Assembly (NCBI GenBank): GCA_036266155.1 | Contig: DATANR010000502.1 | Location: 21,922-85,921 of the forward strand | Source of the DNA: SIAJ01 sp036266155 | GTDB taxonomy: Bacteria; Planctomycetota; Planctomycetia; Gemmatales; Gemmataceae | Length of the DNA: 64,000 nucleotides | Direction: 5' to 3' | Part shown: piece after piece, positions 8,211-18,012 of the stretch | Position numbering within the stretch: position 1 is the first letter of the stretch | Layout: each line of letters begins with the position of its first letter | Program-made: the position numbers and the translations under genes | The notes under the pieces: generated by a model | Databases searched by the model: none | What the model was told of the DNA's origin: nothing | The model's input: the letters and a program-made list of their open reading frames with translations, nothing else

Positions 8211-10547
8211 TTGAACGAAGTCGTTCGCGAGTTCCTGCTGGAAACGAACGAGAATCTGGGTCAGCTCGACCTGGATCTCGTGACGCTGGAAAAAGATCCG
8301 GCGGAAAAGGAAACGCTCGCGCGCGTCTTTCGGACTCTGCACACGGTCAAGGGCACCGCCGGGTTTCTCGGTTTGCCGAAGCTGCAGGCCATCGCGCATT
8401 CCGGTGAGAATCTGCTCGGCCGGATCCGAGCGGGTGAACTCACATTCGGCCCGGAGATCGCCACCACACTGCTGCATGTTGTGGACTCCATCCGACAAGT
8501 GCTCGCTGCCCTTGAGTCGAGCGGAGGCACGGGCGAAGGCAGCGCGGACATCACCGAACTGGTGCAAACGCTCGACCGCCTGGCTCAGCGGAGCGGCCCA
8601 ACACCACCGCCGGTCCTTACCGTCCGCCCCGAGCCAACTTCGCCACCTGCGCCAGCACCGCTGCCACCGCCGCCGGTTGTGACGATCCGGCCTGAACCGG
8701 CGCCGCTGCCACCACCACCGCCAGCGCCGGTAAGGTTGTCGCCGACCATCGTGGCGCCGCCTGATGCCAACTTTGCACGTACCACCGATGCGCCAGCACC
8801 CGAGCCTGCCGAGATCCGCGCCCCCACCGTGGCGGACACGAGCGTCCGCGTCGATGTCGGCCTGCTCGACAAGCTGATGAATTTGGTCGGCGAACTGGTT
8901 CTGGCCCGCAACCAGATCATGCAGCTCGGCAACACGCACGAAGATCGGGCCTTTCAGCTCACGGTTCAACGTCTTAACTTGCTGACGACCGAATTGCAAG
9001 CAAGTGTCATGAAGACGCGAATGCAACCCGTCGGCAACGTCTGGGGCAAGTTTCCCCGCATCGTCCGCGACCTGGCCGTGGCCCGCGGCAAGCAAGTGCG
9101 CCTCGACATGGACGGCCAGGAAACGGAACTCGACAAGACGATCATCGAAGCCGTGCGCGATCCGCTCACGCACATGGTCCGCAATGCCGTCGACCACGGA
9201 ATTGAACCGCCCGGCGAGCGAACCGCCCGCGGCAAACAGGCCGAGGGCCGGCTCCGCCTGCACGCGTTTCACGAAGGCGGCAAGGTCGTCATCGAAATCG
9301 CCGACGACGGCGGCGGCATCGATCCGACACGCGTGCGCGACAAGGCCGTACGCGCCGGGCTGGTCGCTCCCGAGCATGCCGCGCGCATGTCCGAGCGCGA
9401 ACTCGTTAACCTCGTCTTCCTGCCCGGCTTCTCGACGGCCGAGCGCGTGACGCAGTTCTCCGGCCGCGGCGTCGGCATGGATGTGGTCCGCACGAACATC
9501 GAGAAGATCGGCGGAACGGTCGACATCGACAGCCGGCCCGGACAGGGCACGACGGTCCGGATGAAGATCCCGCTTACGCTGGCGATCATCCCCGCTCTGA
9601 CCGTGACGGCTGGCCGCGATCGCTATTGCATTCCCCAGGTCAGCCTGTTGGAACTGGTCCGGCTCGAAGGCGAGCAGGTCCGCAAGGGGATCGAGCGCGT
9701 CCACGGGGCGCCGGTCTATCGGCTGCGGGGCAATCTGCTTCCCTTGATCTATCTCGATCGCGAACTGCAGGTCGAATCGGCGCGGCGCGACGACGTCGAA
9801 GAAGTCTTGATCGTCGTCTTGCAGGCCGATGATCGGCAATTCGGTCTGATTGTGGACGACATACACGACACCGAGGAGATCGTCGTCAAGCCGCTGCAGA
9901 AGCAGCTCAAGGGGATCGCGCCTTTCTCCGGCGCGACGATCATGGGCGATGGCAAAGTCGCATTGATTCTCGACGTACTCGGACTGGCCCAGCGCTCTGG
10001 CGTGGTGACTGGAGCGCGCGAACGGGCCCTGAGCGACAAGCCGACGCCGGCGGCCGGGCCAGTCGGCGATCGCGAGACGGTGCTCCTGTGTGCCACACGT
10101 GGCGGCGAACGCATCGCCATTCGCCTGACATCGGTCGCGCGACTGGAAGAATTCCCACGCTCGGCCGTCGAGCGCGTCGGTGGACGGCAGGTGATTCAGT
10201 ATCGGGACGAAATCCTTCCGTTGGTGCAGGTTTCCCGCGCGCTGCACAACTCGTCGGACGCACGGAAACGACGCCGTCGCCGTAAAGCCCGACCGGAACG
10301 CCGCACCGCGAACGGCCCGATTCAGGTCGTCGTCCTGGCCGGGACTGAACGGCCCGTCGGGCTCGTCGTGCGGCGCATTCTGGACATCGTGGAGACGACC
10401 ATCGTCACCCGCGCGCGGTCGACGCGCCCGGGCGTGCTTTTCACGGCCGTCGTTCAAGACCGCGTGACCGAGTTTCTCGACGTCGAACGCATTGTCCGTT
10501 CGGCCGAATCGTTGCCAGCGGCGCCGGCCGCGGCGGGAGGAAGCTGA
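8211..10547 (+). CDS. cheA: Chemotaxis histidine kinase CheA with two CheW-like domains
   Basis: CheA autophosphorylates and passes phosphate to CheY and CheB. In this 778-residue protein the order is: HPt (P1) with phospho-site His44 in RTLHTVKGTAGFLG; a proline-rich linker (about 130-205) instead of a recognisable P2; dimerisation P3 (VDVGLLDKLMNLVGELVLAR); HATPase (P4) with N box HMVRNAVDHGIEPPGE near 326, G1 ADDGGGID near 363 and G2 SGRGVGMDVV near 418; CheW-like P5 (about 470-610); then a second, more divergent CheW-like domain (about 625-770). The start is TTG 8211 with GAGGG seven bases upstream. It is the first gene of the chemotaxis operon. Confidence 0.95.
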   Translation: MNEVVREFLLETNENLGQLDLDLVTLEKDPAEKETLARVFRTLHTVKGTAGFLGLPKLQAIAHSGENLLGRIRAGELTFGPEIATTLLHVVDSIRQVLAALESSGGTGEGSADITELVQTLDRLAQRSGPTPPPVLTVRPEPTSPPAPAPLPPPPVVTIRPEPAPLPPPPPAPVRLSPTIVAPPDANFARTTDAPAPEPAEIRAPTVADTSVRVDVGLLDKLMNLVGELVLARNQIMQLGNTHEDRAFQLTVQRLNLLTTELQASVMKTRMQPVGNVWGKFPRIVRDLAVARGKQVRLDMDGQETELDKTIIEAVRDPLTHMVRNAVDHGIEPPGERTARGKQAEGRLRLHAFHEGGKVVIEIADDGGGIDPTRVRDKAVRAGLVAPEHAARMSERELVNLVFLPGFSTAERVTQFSGRGVGMDVVRTNIEKIGGTVDIDSRPGQGTTVRMKIPLTLAIIPALTVTAGRDRYCIPQVSLLELVRLEGEQVRKGIERVHGAPVYRLRGNLLPLIYLDRELQVESARRDDVEEVLIVVLQADDRQFGLIVDDIHDTEEIVVKPLQKQLKGIAPFSGATIMGDGKVALILDVLGLAQRSGVVTGARERALSDKPTPAAGPVGDRETVLLCATRGGERIAIRLTSVARLEEFPRSAVERVGGRQVIQYRDEILPLVQVSRALHNSSDARKRRRRRKARPERRTANGPIQVVVLAGTERPVGLVVRRILDIVETTIVTRARSTRPGVLFTAVVQDRVTEFLDVERIVRSAESLPAAPAAAGGS

Positions 10548-10550
10548 ACC

Positions 10551-11009
10551 ATGGTCGCGGAGCGCCAGTTCTGCACGTTCGTCCTCAACGGCCACCATTT
10601 CGGGATCGATGTGCGCACGGTTCAAGAGATCATCCGCTATCAGGAAATGACGCGCGTGCCGCTGGCGCACCCGGTGGTGCGCGGCCTCATCAATCTGCGC
10701 GGTCAAATCGTGACGGCGCTCGACCTGCGCCGCCGGTTCGACATGCCCGACCGGCCGGCCGACCGGCTGCCAGTCAACGTCGTCGTCACAACCGACGACG
10801 GGGCCGTGAGCTTGCTGGTCGATGAGATCGGCGACGTGCTCCAGGTACCGGAAGTCGCCTTCGAGCGGCCGCCGGAGACGCTGCGCGGCAGTGCGCGCGA
10901 TTTGATTCACGGAGCGTACAAGCTCGACGATCATCTGTTGTTGATTCTGAACACCGAACGGGCCGTGGCGCTGTCGAATGACAATGCCGGGCCGAGAGAC
11001 GCATCATGA
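10551..11009 (+). CDS. cheW: Chemotaxis coupling protein CheW
   Basis: The 152-residue single-domain SH3-like coupling protein bridges CheA to receptors. Conserved segments include [20 protein letters not shown] at the start, [20 protein letters not shown] and [12 protein letters not shown]. The start lies three bases after the cheA stop, with GGAGGAA in the end of cheA as ribosome-binding site, so the two are translationally close. The stop overlaps the start of the receptor gene (ATGA). Confidence 0.95.
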   Translation: MVAERQFCTFVLNGHHFGIDVRTVQEIIRYQEMTRVPLAHPVVRGLINLRGQIVTALDLRRRFDMPDRPADRLPVNVVVTTDDGAVSLLVDEIGDVLQVPEVAFERPPETLRGSARDLIHGAYKLDDHLLLILNTERAVALSNDNAGPRDAS

Positions 11010-12664
11010 CTCCACCAACCGGACGAACCACGCGACGCCGTCAGCAATCTCCTCCCGCCGCGGCGGGAGCCAACGGGCCGGCCCCCGATCCATCGAACCT
11101 CCGCCCCGCCGGCGGAACAGCCGACCTGCTCGCCTCGGCCGCGTTCCTGCGCTCCGCCATCGACGGCGTACAGACAAATGTGTTCATTGCCGACCCGAAG
11201 CTCACAATCGTTTACGCCAACGATCGTGCCCTGGAGACTTTGCGCGGCTTCGAGGGCGAAGTGCGCAAGGCCTTCGGCGTCGGCGTCGACGAGATCATTG
11301 GCGGGTCGATTCACCGCTTCCATCGCGATGCGCGCAGTGTCGAACGGATCCTCCGCAACCCGGCAGCGCTGCCGCACCGTGCCGAGTTTTCCTTTGGCGC
11401 CGTGACGCTGCAAGCGCGAATCAACGCCGTTTTCGGCGCCGACAGCGAGGTGCTCGGCTACATCGTTTGCTGGGAAGACGTGACCTATCGCCTCAAACTC
11501 GAACTCGACTCCGCCGGCCAGATCGATGCGATCAGCAAGGTCCAGGCGGTGATCGAATTCGCGGTGGATGGAACCATTCTGACGGCGAACGACAACTTCC
11601 TGCGGCTGATGGGCTACGGCGTCGAGGACGTTAAGGGCCGCCATCACAGTATGTTTGTCGAACCCGTCTACAGCGCTTCGGCGGAGTATCGCCAGTTCTG
11701 GGCCGACCTGGGGGCCGGGCGGCCGCAAACGGGCCGCTTCCGCCGGCTCGGCAAGGGCGGTAAAGAAGTCTGGATTCAAGGCTCGTATTTCCCGATTCTC
11801 GACAAGGCCGGCAAGCCATTCAAGGTCGTCAAATACGCCTCGGACGTGACGGGCATTCGCCAGATCGAGTCGTCATTGGAAGAGACGTCGCAGTCACTTG
11901 CCGGGGCCGCACGCGAGTTGAGTGCGGTGAGCCAACAGATGGCCGCCAGCGCCGAGGAGACGGCGACGCAGGCAGGCGTGGCGTCGGCCGCGGCCGAGCA
12001 GGTCAGCCGCAACGTCACGACCGTCGCGGCCGGGACCGAGCAAATGGGCGCCAGCATCAAGGAAATCGCGAAGAACGCTCACGAGGCGGCCAAGGTCGCA
12101 ACGTCGGCCGTCAAGGTGGCCGACAAGACGAACGCGACCGTCGCCAAACTCGGCGAGTCGAGTGCCGAGATCGGCAACGTCATCAAGGTCATCACGTCGA
12201 TCGCCCAGCAGACCAATTTGTTGGCCCTGAACGCGACCATCGAAGCGGCCCGCGCCGGCGAGGCCGGCAAGGGGTTTGCGGTCGTCGCCAACGAGGTCAA
12301 GGAACTGGCCAAGCAGACGGCCAAGGCGACCGAGGACATCAGCCGAAAAATCGAAGCGATCCAGTCCGACACCAAGGGGGCCGTCGGCGCGATCGAACAA
12401 ATTGGTCAAATCATCAATCAGATCAACGACATCCAGAATACGATCGCCAGCGCGGTCGAGGAGCAGACGGCGACTACCGGCGAGATCAGCCGCAACGTCG
12501 CCGAAGCCGCGCGCGGCAGCAGCGAGATTGCCCAGAACGTGAGCGGCGTGGCCCAGGCAGCGCGGGCGACGACCGAAGGGGCCAGCGACACCAAGAAGTC
12601 GGCCGACGAGTTGTCGAAGATGGCCCTCGACCTGCAAACGCTGGTCGGGCGCTTTCGCGTCTGA
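11006..12664 (+). CDS. Soluble methyl-accepting chemotaxis protein with two PAS domains
   Basis: The 552-residue receptor has no membrane segment. After a low-complexity N-terminus come two PAS domains (about 45-165 and 170-285; [20 protein letters not shown] and [20 protein letters not shown]), then the methyl-accepting signalling coiled coil with the conserved hairpin tip near 396-435 ([19 protein letters not shown]). It should sense an intracellular cue, for example redox state or a ligand bound by PAS. There is no C-terminal CheR-tethering pentapeptide (it ends LVGRFRV). The start overlaps the cheW stop by 4 bases. Aligned tip residues are intact, so CheW and CheA binding is expected. Confidence 0.93.
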   Translation: MTPPTGRTTRRRQQSPPAAAGANGPAPDPSNLRPAGGTADLLASAAFLRSAIDGVQTNVFIADPKLTIVYANDRALETLRGFEGEVRKAFGVGVDEIIGGSIHRFHRDARSVERILRNPAALPHRAEFSFGAVTLQARINAVFGADSEVLGYIVCWEDVTYRLKLELDSAGQIDAISKVQAVIEFAVDGTILTANDNFLRLMGYGVEDVKGRHHSMFVEPVYSASAEYRQFWADLGAGRPQTGRFRRLGKGGKEVWIQGSYFPILDKAGKPFKVVKYASDVTGIRQIESSLEETSQSLAGAARELSAVSQQMAASAEETATQAGVASAAAEQVSRNVTTVAAGTEQMGASIKEIAKNAHEAAKVATSAVKVADKTNATVAKLGESSAEIGNVIKVITSIAQQTNLLALNATIEAARAGEAGKGFAVVANEVKELAKQTAKATEDISRKIEAIQSDTKGAVGAIEQIGQIINQINDIQNTIASAVEEQTATTGEISRNVAEAARGSSEIAQNVSGVAQAARATTEGASDTKKSADELSKMALDLQTLVGRFRV

Positions 12665-12693
12665 TTCCAGCGGCCCGGATACGGAGGACGAGC

Positions 12694-13068
12694 ATGCGCG
12701 CCCTGGTCATCGACGACTCCCGCACCGTTCGGATCATCATCCGGCAGACGCTGGTCGAGAACGGGATGGAGGTTGTCGAGGCCGGCAATGGCCGCGAGGG
12801 ACTCGAACAACTCCATGCCTATGACGACGTGCAAGTCGTTCTGGTTGATTGGAACATGCCGGTGATGAACGGTCTGGAGTTCGTCCAGGCCGTCCGTGCC
12901 CGACGCGAATATGATCCGATTCGGATCATGATGGTCACAACCGAGACGGAACAGGAGCAGGTCCTCCGAGCATTGGACGCCGGGGCAAACGAATACTTGA
13001 TGAAGCCCTTCACCAAGGAAGTCCTGATCGCCAAGCTCAGCCTGCTCGACGTGCTCGGGGGGGATTGA
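12694..13068 (+). CDS. cheY: Response regulator CheY
   Basis: The 124-residue stand-alone receiver has all the phosphorylation residues: Asp7/Asp8 (VIDDSR), phospho-acceptor Asp52 (VLVDWNMP), Thr82/83 (MVTTETE) and Lys104 (LMKPF). As the only free receiver in the operon it is the likely output of CheA; the effector is unknown since no flagellar genes are near. A strong GGAGG precedes the ATG. Confidence 0.94.
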   Translation: MRALVIDDSRTVRIIIRQTLVENGMEVVEAGNGREGLEQLHAYDDVQVVLVDWNMPVMNGLEFVQAVRARREYDPIRIMMVTTETEQEQVLRALDAGANEYLMKPFTKEVLIAKLSLLDVLGGD

Positions 13069-13071
13069 GCC

Positions 13072-14145
13072 GTGCCGAAGATTCGGGTCCTGGTTGTCGA
13101 CGACGCGGTCGTGATCCGCCGATTGGTGTCGGACGAGTTGGCCGCCGACCCGGCCATCGAGGTCGTTGGCACGGCCGCGAACGGTCGCATCGCGCTGAAC
13201 AAGCTCACGCACGTCAATCCCGATCTCGTCATACTCGACGTCGAAATGCCCGAGCTGGACGGCCTGGCAACCTTGCGCGAAATTCGCAAGACGCATCCGA
13301 AGTTGCCGGTCATCATGTTCAGCGCGCTAACCGAACGGGGCGCGTCGGCAACGCTCGATGCCCTCTCTCTGGGGGCATCGGATTACTTCGCCAAACCGTC
13401 GAGCAGCAGCGGTATCGAGTCGTCGCTGCAAGTCATCCGCGATGAACTGATTCCCGCGATCAAGGCCCTATGTGGACGAGCCGGGATCGGTGTAGCTCCG
13501 CCCAGCGCGCCAGCAACTGTCGCCGCGCCGGCGCGCCCGCGCACCGGGACCGGCATCATTGAGATTGTCGCCATCGGCGCGTCCACGGGCGGACCGAACG
13601 CACTGGCCGACGTGTTTGCCGGGTTGCCCGCCGACTTTCCCGTTCCCATTGTCATTGTTCAACACATGCCGCCGATGTTCACCCGGCTGCTGGCCGAGCG
13701 GCTGTCGGCTCAGTCGCGTCTCGCGGTTGAGGAAGGACGGCCGAACAGCGTTCTGCGACCTGGTCATGCCTGGCTGGCCCCGGGCGACTTCCACATGACG
13801 GTAAGTCGCGACGCGCTCCAGACGCGCATTCAGCTGAATCAGAACCCGCCGGAGAATTCGTGTCGGCCGGCGGCGGACGTGCTCTTCCGATCGGTTGCCC
13901 ATGTCTACGGCGCGAACGCGCTCGGCGTCATCCTAACCGGCATGGGGCAGGATGGGCTGCGCGGCTGCGAGTTGATCCGGGCGGCCGGCGGGCAGGTGCT
14001 GGCGCAGGACGAGGCGACGAGCGTGGTATGGGGCATGCCGGGGTTCGTCGCCAAGGCCGGTCTCGCCGACCGCGTGATGCCGTTGAGCCTTATCGCCTCG
14101 GAGATTGTTCGCCGTGTGCGCATCGGGCGAGGGGGAGTTTCATGA
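13072..14145 (+). CDS. cheB: Chemotaxis methylesterase/deamidase CheB
   Basis: CheB removes methyl groups from receptor glutamates. The 357-residue protein has an N-terminal receiver (DD at 10-11, Asp56, Lys108) and a C-terminal methylesterase domain with the triad Ser171 (AIGASTGGPN), His198 (VIVQHMPPM) and Asp294 (GMGQDGLRG). It starts at GTG 13072, three bases after cheY, and its stop overlaps the cheR ATG (ATGA), so coupled translation is likely. Confidence 0.95.
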   Translation: MPKIRVLVVDDAVVIRRLVSDELAADPAIEVVGTAANGRIALNKLTHVNPDLVILDVEMPELDGLATLREIRKTHPKLPVIMFSALTERGASATLDALSLGASDYFAKPSSSSGIESSLQVIRDELIPAIKALCGRAGIGVAPPSAPATVAAPARPRTGTGIIEIVAIGASTGGPNALADVFAGLPADFPVPIVIVQHMPPMFTRLLAERLSAQSRLAVEEGRPNSVLRPGHAWLAPGDFHMTVSRDALQTRIQLNQNPPENSCRPAADVLFRSVAHVYGANALGVILTGMGQDGLRGCELIRAAGGQVLAQDEATSVVWGMPGFVAKAGLADRVMPLSLIASEIVRRVRIGRGGVS

Positions 14146-14957
14146 CCCCCGCGGATTTTGACTTCGTGTGCCGGCTCGTCCGCGAGCGAAGCGGCATCGT
14201 CCTCGAGACGGGCAAGGAATACCTCGTGGACGCCCGGCTGACGCCCGTCGCGCGCCAGTGCGAACTGGGCACGGTCGCGGAGTTGATCGCGCGCCTGCGT
14301 GGCGGGGCGGACAGTGGCTTGATCATCCGCGTGATCGAGGCGATGGTCACGACGGAAACGTCGTTCTTCCGCGATATTCATCCATTCGAGACGCTGCGCA
14401 CGACCGTTCTGCCCGACATGATTCGACGTCGCCGGGCCGCGCGACAATTGGCCGTGTGGTTCGCCGCCAGCTCGACGGGGCAAGAGCCGTATAGCTTCGC
14501 CATGTTGCTCCGGGAGCACTTTCCCGAATTGACGACCTGGCGGCTCGACCTGATCGCCACGGACCTTTCCACTGATGTGCTCGGCCGGGCTCGCGCCGGT
14601 AAGTACAGTCAACTCGAAGTCAACCGCGGCCTGCCGGCGACGATGCTCGTCAAGTACTTCCGCCAGCATGGCGCGACCTGGGAACTGAACGACGACGTCC
14701 GCCGGATGATCGACTTCCGCGAGTTGAACCTGACTCGTCCCTGGCCGGCGTTGCCGCAGTTTGACCTCATATTCCTGCGCAACGTGATGATCTATTTCGA
14801 CGTCGAAACGAAAAAACAGATCCTGACGCGTGTCGCGCGGTTGCTCCGCCGCGACGGTTTCTTGTTGCTCGGCGGGGCCGAAACGACGCTGAATCTCTAC
14901 GACGCGTTGCGGCGCATGGAACAGTTAAAGGGCGGGTTCTATCAACAGGTCGGATGA
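14142..14957 (+). CDS. cheR: Chemotaxis methyltransferase CheR
   Basis: CheR methylates receptor glutamates using S-adenosylmethionine. The 271-residue protein shows the N-terminal helical part, then TTETSFFRDIHPFETL and the SAM-binding segment WFAASSTGQEPYSFAMLL, followed by DLIFLRNVMIYFD and the C-terminal FLLLGGAETT. The start is ATG 14142, overlapping the cheB stop with GGGGGAG just upstream; this is shorter than the longest open frame, which reads back into cheB. Confidence 0.95.
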   Translation: MTPADFDFVCRLVRERSGIVLETGKEYLVDARLTPVARQCELGTVAELIARLRGGADSGLIIRVIEAMVTTETSFFRDIHPFETLRTTVLPDMIRRRRAARQLAVWFAASSTGQEPYSFAMLLREHFPELTTWRLDLIATDLSTDVLGRARAGKYSQLEVNRGLPATMLVKYFRQHGATWELNDDVRRMIDFRELNLTRPWPALPQFDLIFLRNVMIYFDVETKKQILTRVARLLRRDGFLLLGGAETTLNLYDALRRMEQLKGGFYQQVG

Positions 14958-14965
14958 GGGGAACC

Positions 14966-15418
14966 ATGGCCACTGCGGATGAACTCGTCGGGGCCTTTAC
15001 CGCGGCGGTGCCGTTCGCGCTCAGGGAACTGGCCGGTGTCGAGGCAATCGACCTGGCGACCGGGCCGGCGAGCCGGGCCGAGCCGGTCGAATTGTGCGCG
15101 ACGATCCGGCTCGACACGTCCGTTGGTCCGTGGCGGATGATATTATGCCTGTCGGACGCGACGGCCGCGGAACTGGCGCGACGAATTCTCGCCGACGCGG
15201 TTGTTTCCACACCAGAATTGATCCAGGATTGCATGGGTGAAGTTGCGAACGTGGTGGCGGGACAGGCGAAGGCGCTCCTGGTCGGGAGCCCGTCGCATTT
15301 TTATCTATCGACGCCGGACGTCCAGACCGGCGGGCCGGTCGACGGCGCCAATGGCCAGATGATTCGCTTTGGATCGGAGGCCGGCGAGTTTGCTCTCGGT
15401 CTGTATCCGCCGAGTTGA
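14966..15418 (+). CDS. CheX/CheC-type CheY phosphatase-like protein
   Basis: The 150-residue protein has one helix with the CheC/CheX signature (DCMGEVANVVAGQAK, Glu92, Asn95, Gly99), which in known members places Glu and Asn for hydrolysis of CheY-phosphate. It follows cheR closely; GAGGGG five bases before ATG 14966 decides the start over an ATG at 14954. In this operon it would be the signal-termination enzyme, since there is no CheZ. Confidence 0.8.
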   Translation: MATADELVGAFTAAVPFALRELAGVEAIDLATGPASRAEPVELCATIRLDTSVGPWRMILCLSDATAAELARRILADAVVSTPELIQDCMGEVANVVAGQAKALLVGSPSHFYLSTPDVQTGGPVDGANGQMIRFGSEAGEFALGLYPPS

Positions 15419-15449
15419 TTGATGCGCGCTGCGGCGTAGGGAGGGGTCC

Positions 15450-16985
15450 ATGGCAGTTGAGAACCTGGCATCCGCGGCGGTGACGCGGGCCGAGTTCATC
15501 GAAGCGCTCACGCAGAGCGGGTTCGTCGATGTCGCCGTGCCCTCGGATCACAACATGGATGGCGCTGCGCTCGCCGCCGACATGGTAGCGACCGGCAAGT
15601 TGACGCGCTACCAGGCGGACGCGGTGCTCGGCAGTCGCTTCAGCGACCTGCGTATCGGTAACTACGAAGTCCTCGACCGGCTCGGCGCCGGCGGCATGGG
15701 CACCGTATTCAAGGCCCGCCATCGCCGGATGAAGCGGATCGTCGCCTTGAAAGTGTTGTCGAAAGAGGTGTCGCAGACTCCGACGTTCGCCGACCGCTTT
15801 CAACGCGAGGTCGAAACCATCGCCAAGCTCACGCACCCCAACATCGTGATGGCGTTTGACGCCGACGAGAGTGAAGCGGGGCCGTTCCTCGTCATGGAAT
15901 TCGTCAACGGCCGCGACCTGCAGTCCGAGGTTGCTTCGGGTGGCTCACTGGCGGTCGCCGACGCCGTCGACCGAATCCTGCAGGCGGCACGCGGATTGGA
16001 ATACGCGCATGGCCGCGGCATCATCCACCGCGACATCAAGCCGGGCAATCTCCTCCGCGACGTGGATGGCGTCGTCAAGGTGGCCGACCTTGGGCTAGCG
16101 CGGATCACTGGCGAAGCCGGACAAACGTCACTGACCCAGGCCGGATCGATTTTCGGGACGGTCGACTACATGTCGCCGGAGCAGGCCGTCGATTCCGGCG
16201 CCGTCGATCAGCGCGCCGACATCTATAGCCTTGGTTGCTCGCTCTATTTCTTGTTGATGGGTCAGGCGCCTTACCACGCCACATCGCTCATGGCCGCGAT
16301 GCTCAAGCACCGCGACGCGCCCATTCCATCGTTAGCGGCAGTCCGGCCGGACGTGCCGGCGGAACTCGACGCGATCTTCGCCAAGATGGTGGCCAAGCAG
16401 GCAGCGAATCGGCAAGTGAACATGACTGAGGTCGTGCATCAACTCGAACAGGTGCGCACGCGAATCCCGTCGACGCCGGCCAAGTTCACGCCCCCACAAG
16501 CCGCGGTCGACACAAGCCGAACGGTGGCGCTCGACTCACCTCTGTCGACGACCGATCAGGGCACCGCGGCGTTCGAACTCGCATCGGGAGTAGCGCTGCA
16601 GCCCGCCCGGCCGCCGGCGAGCCTCACGGTCATCATTGCCGAACCGTCGCGCACGCAGGCGGGGATTATCCGTCAATTCTTGAAACAACTCGGTGTCGAA
16701 ACCGTCCATGTCGTCGCGTCGGGTCGCGAAGTCCTCGATGTCGTACGGCAGTCGCCGTCGGCGGTGGTAATCAGCTCGCTCCATCTGTCGGACATGACGG
16801 GCGTGCAGCTCGCCATCGTCGTTCGGTCCACCGCTGAACTCGAAAACGTCGGCTTCGTACTCGCGACGACCGGGTCGAGCTCGGAGTTGATGATCGGCTT
16901 CCCCCAGGATCGCCGCACCGTCGTCATGCCGAAGCCCTTCGACCTTGGCAAGCTGTCGCGGTCGATCGCGCTCGTCACGAGTTGA
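15450..16985 (+). CDS. Ser/Thr protein kinase fused to a degenerate receiver domain
   Basis: The 511-residue protein begins with a planctomycete kinase leader (residues 1-68, ending KLTRYQADAVLGSRF), then a Hanks-type kinase domain with glycine loop LGAGGMGTVF, Lys near 100 (VALKVL), HRDIKPGNLL near 192, DLG near 212 and MSPEQA. No transmembrane helix follows. Residues about 390-511 read like a CheY receiver (VIIAEPSRTQAGIIRQFLKQ ... VMPKPFDLGKL), but the acidic pair is replaced by Glu-Pro and the phospho-acceptor position is Ser (SSLHLSD); the terminal Lys-Pro is kept. It is the last gene of the chemotaxis operon, with GGGAGGGG before the ATG. It could link Ser/Thr phosphorylation to chemotaxis signalling. 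Confidence 0.88.
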   Translation: MAVENLASAAVTRAEFIEALTQSGFVDVAVPSDHNMDGAALAADMVATGKLTRYQADAVLGSRFSDLRIGNYEVLDRLGAGGMGTVFKARHRRMKRIVALKVLSKEVSQTPTFADRFQREVETIAKLTHPNIVMAFDADESEAGPFLVMEFVNGRDLQSEVASGGSLAVADAVDRILQAARGLEYAHGRGIIHRDIKPGNLLRDVDGVVKVADLGLARITGEAGQTSLTQAGSIFGTVDYMSPEQAVDSGAVDQRADIYSLGCSLYFLLMGQAPYHATSLMAAMLKHRDAPIPSLAAVRPDVPAELDAIFAKMVAKQAANRQVNMTEVVHQLEQVRTRIPSTPAKFTPPQAAVDTSRTVALDSPLSTTDQGTAAFELASGVALQPARPPASLTVIIAEPSRTQAGIIRQFLKQLGVETVHVVASGREVLDVVRQSPSAVVISSLHLSDMTGVQLAIVVRSTAELENVGFVLATTGSSSELMIGFPQDRRTVVMPKPFDLGKLSRSIALVTS

Positions 16986-16994
16986 GCGGAGTTG

Positions 16995-17888
16995 TTACTG
17001 CCGAATGCCGCTGAGCGGATGTTGCTTGACCGCGTCCCAGGCCAGTTCTTGCAGCAATCGATTGAGCTTCTCCTCGTCGTCGCCCAGCTTCGCCGCCTTG
17101 AGCGCATTCGGCACCGGCAGCCCGACCGGCGAACGGCGATAGATCACGGCATAATTGCAATAGGCCACCAACACCTGCAGCGGCGCCGTCCCGTGGCCGA
17201 GCGGATCGGTGAACAGGTTCTCCTGCGTCTTGAGCCCCGGCGCCTTGCCCTCGATGATCTTCTCGCGCAGTGCAATCACGGCTTGCGGCGCCGGCACCTC
17301 GAACAGCACCGTCTTGCCGAGCTTCTTGTTCATTTCCTGGATGTAATCATCCATGCTCTTGAAGTACACGGCGTGCCGTTTGTGCAGCTCCTCGACCGTG
17401 ATGTCATTGTGATCGACCTTCTCCGGTCGCTTCGTGGTTGGCTCATAAATGTCCCAACGCAGCCAGATGGGTTGCACGCAAATGCGGATGTCCTTGTTGT
17501 GCTCGAGCGCGAGGTTCGTGAATTTCTCGATGCCGTCGTCGGGCAGGAAGATCGGCGAGAGCGTCAGCACGTCGACCGTGCCGGACTTGAGTGCCTCCTT
17601 CGCCTTGTTCTTTTCATCGGCCACGTCCCAGTGCTGGATGACGCGTGAACCGCCGATCGACGACAGGCCCACCTGCACGTGATCTTTGATCTCCGCCTTC
17701 TTGGCGAGGTCCGCGAGAATGTTGGGGACCCAGACATGGAAGCTGTGCCCACACGTGAAGACGTGTTGGCCCTTGGTGATCGGCTCGGCGAGCTTGGCGT
17801 CGGTCTTCTCTTGAGCCGCGGCCGGCAATCCGAGCGCCAGGAAGACAACAAACATCGCCAGGCAAAGGCTGGTCAGTCGAGCAGACAT
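16995..17888 (-). CDS. Secreted SGNH/GDSL-like hydrolase-type protein
   Basis: The 297-residue protein has a signal peptide (MSARLTSLCLAMFVVFLALG, cleavage near AAAQ). The mature part starts with HVFTCGHSFHVWVPNILADL, which has the shape of the SGNH block I (Gly-x-Ser), and has further conserved-looking SSIGGSRVIQH and LSPIFLPDDGIEKF blocks. The C-terminal His pair in DPLGHGTAPLQ could supply the catalytic His. Enzyme activity is inferred. GAGGGA lies upstream of the ATG. It converges with the kinase gene with only 9 bases between stops. Confidence 0.65.
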   Translation of the reverse strand: MSARLTSLCLAMFVVFLALGLPAAAQEKTDAKLAEPITKGQHVFTCGHSFHVWVPNILADLAKKAEIKDHVQVGLSSIGGSRVIQHWDVADEKNKAKEALKSGTVDVLTLSPIFLPDDGIEKFTNLALEHNKDIRICVQPIWLRWDIYEPTTKRPEKVDHNDITVEELHKRHAVYFKSMDDYIQEMNKKLGKTVLFEVPAPQAVIALREKIIEGKAPGLKTQENLFTDPLGHGTAPLQVLVAYCNYAVIYRRSPVGLPVPNALKAAKLGDDEEKLNRLLQELAWDAVKQHPLSGIRQ

Positions 17889-18012
17889 CGTGATCCCTCT
17901 TGGCGCGGAGACGGGCGAACGGAAACCGCAATTCTTCCTGACAGCGTAGCCAATTTCGTGCGTGGCGTTAGAGATTGGCGCGTATCAGAGGTAAAGCGAT
18001 TCAGACGAAACG

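Noticed and set aside
8037..10934. 965-codon open frame antisense to cheA and cheW
   Set aside because: It runs opposite to two clearly recognised genes and translates to Arg/His/Asp-rich sequence typical of antisense frames in GC-rich DNA.
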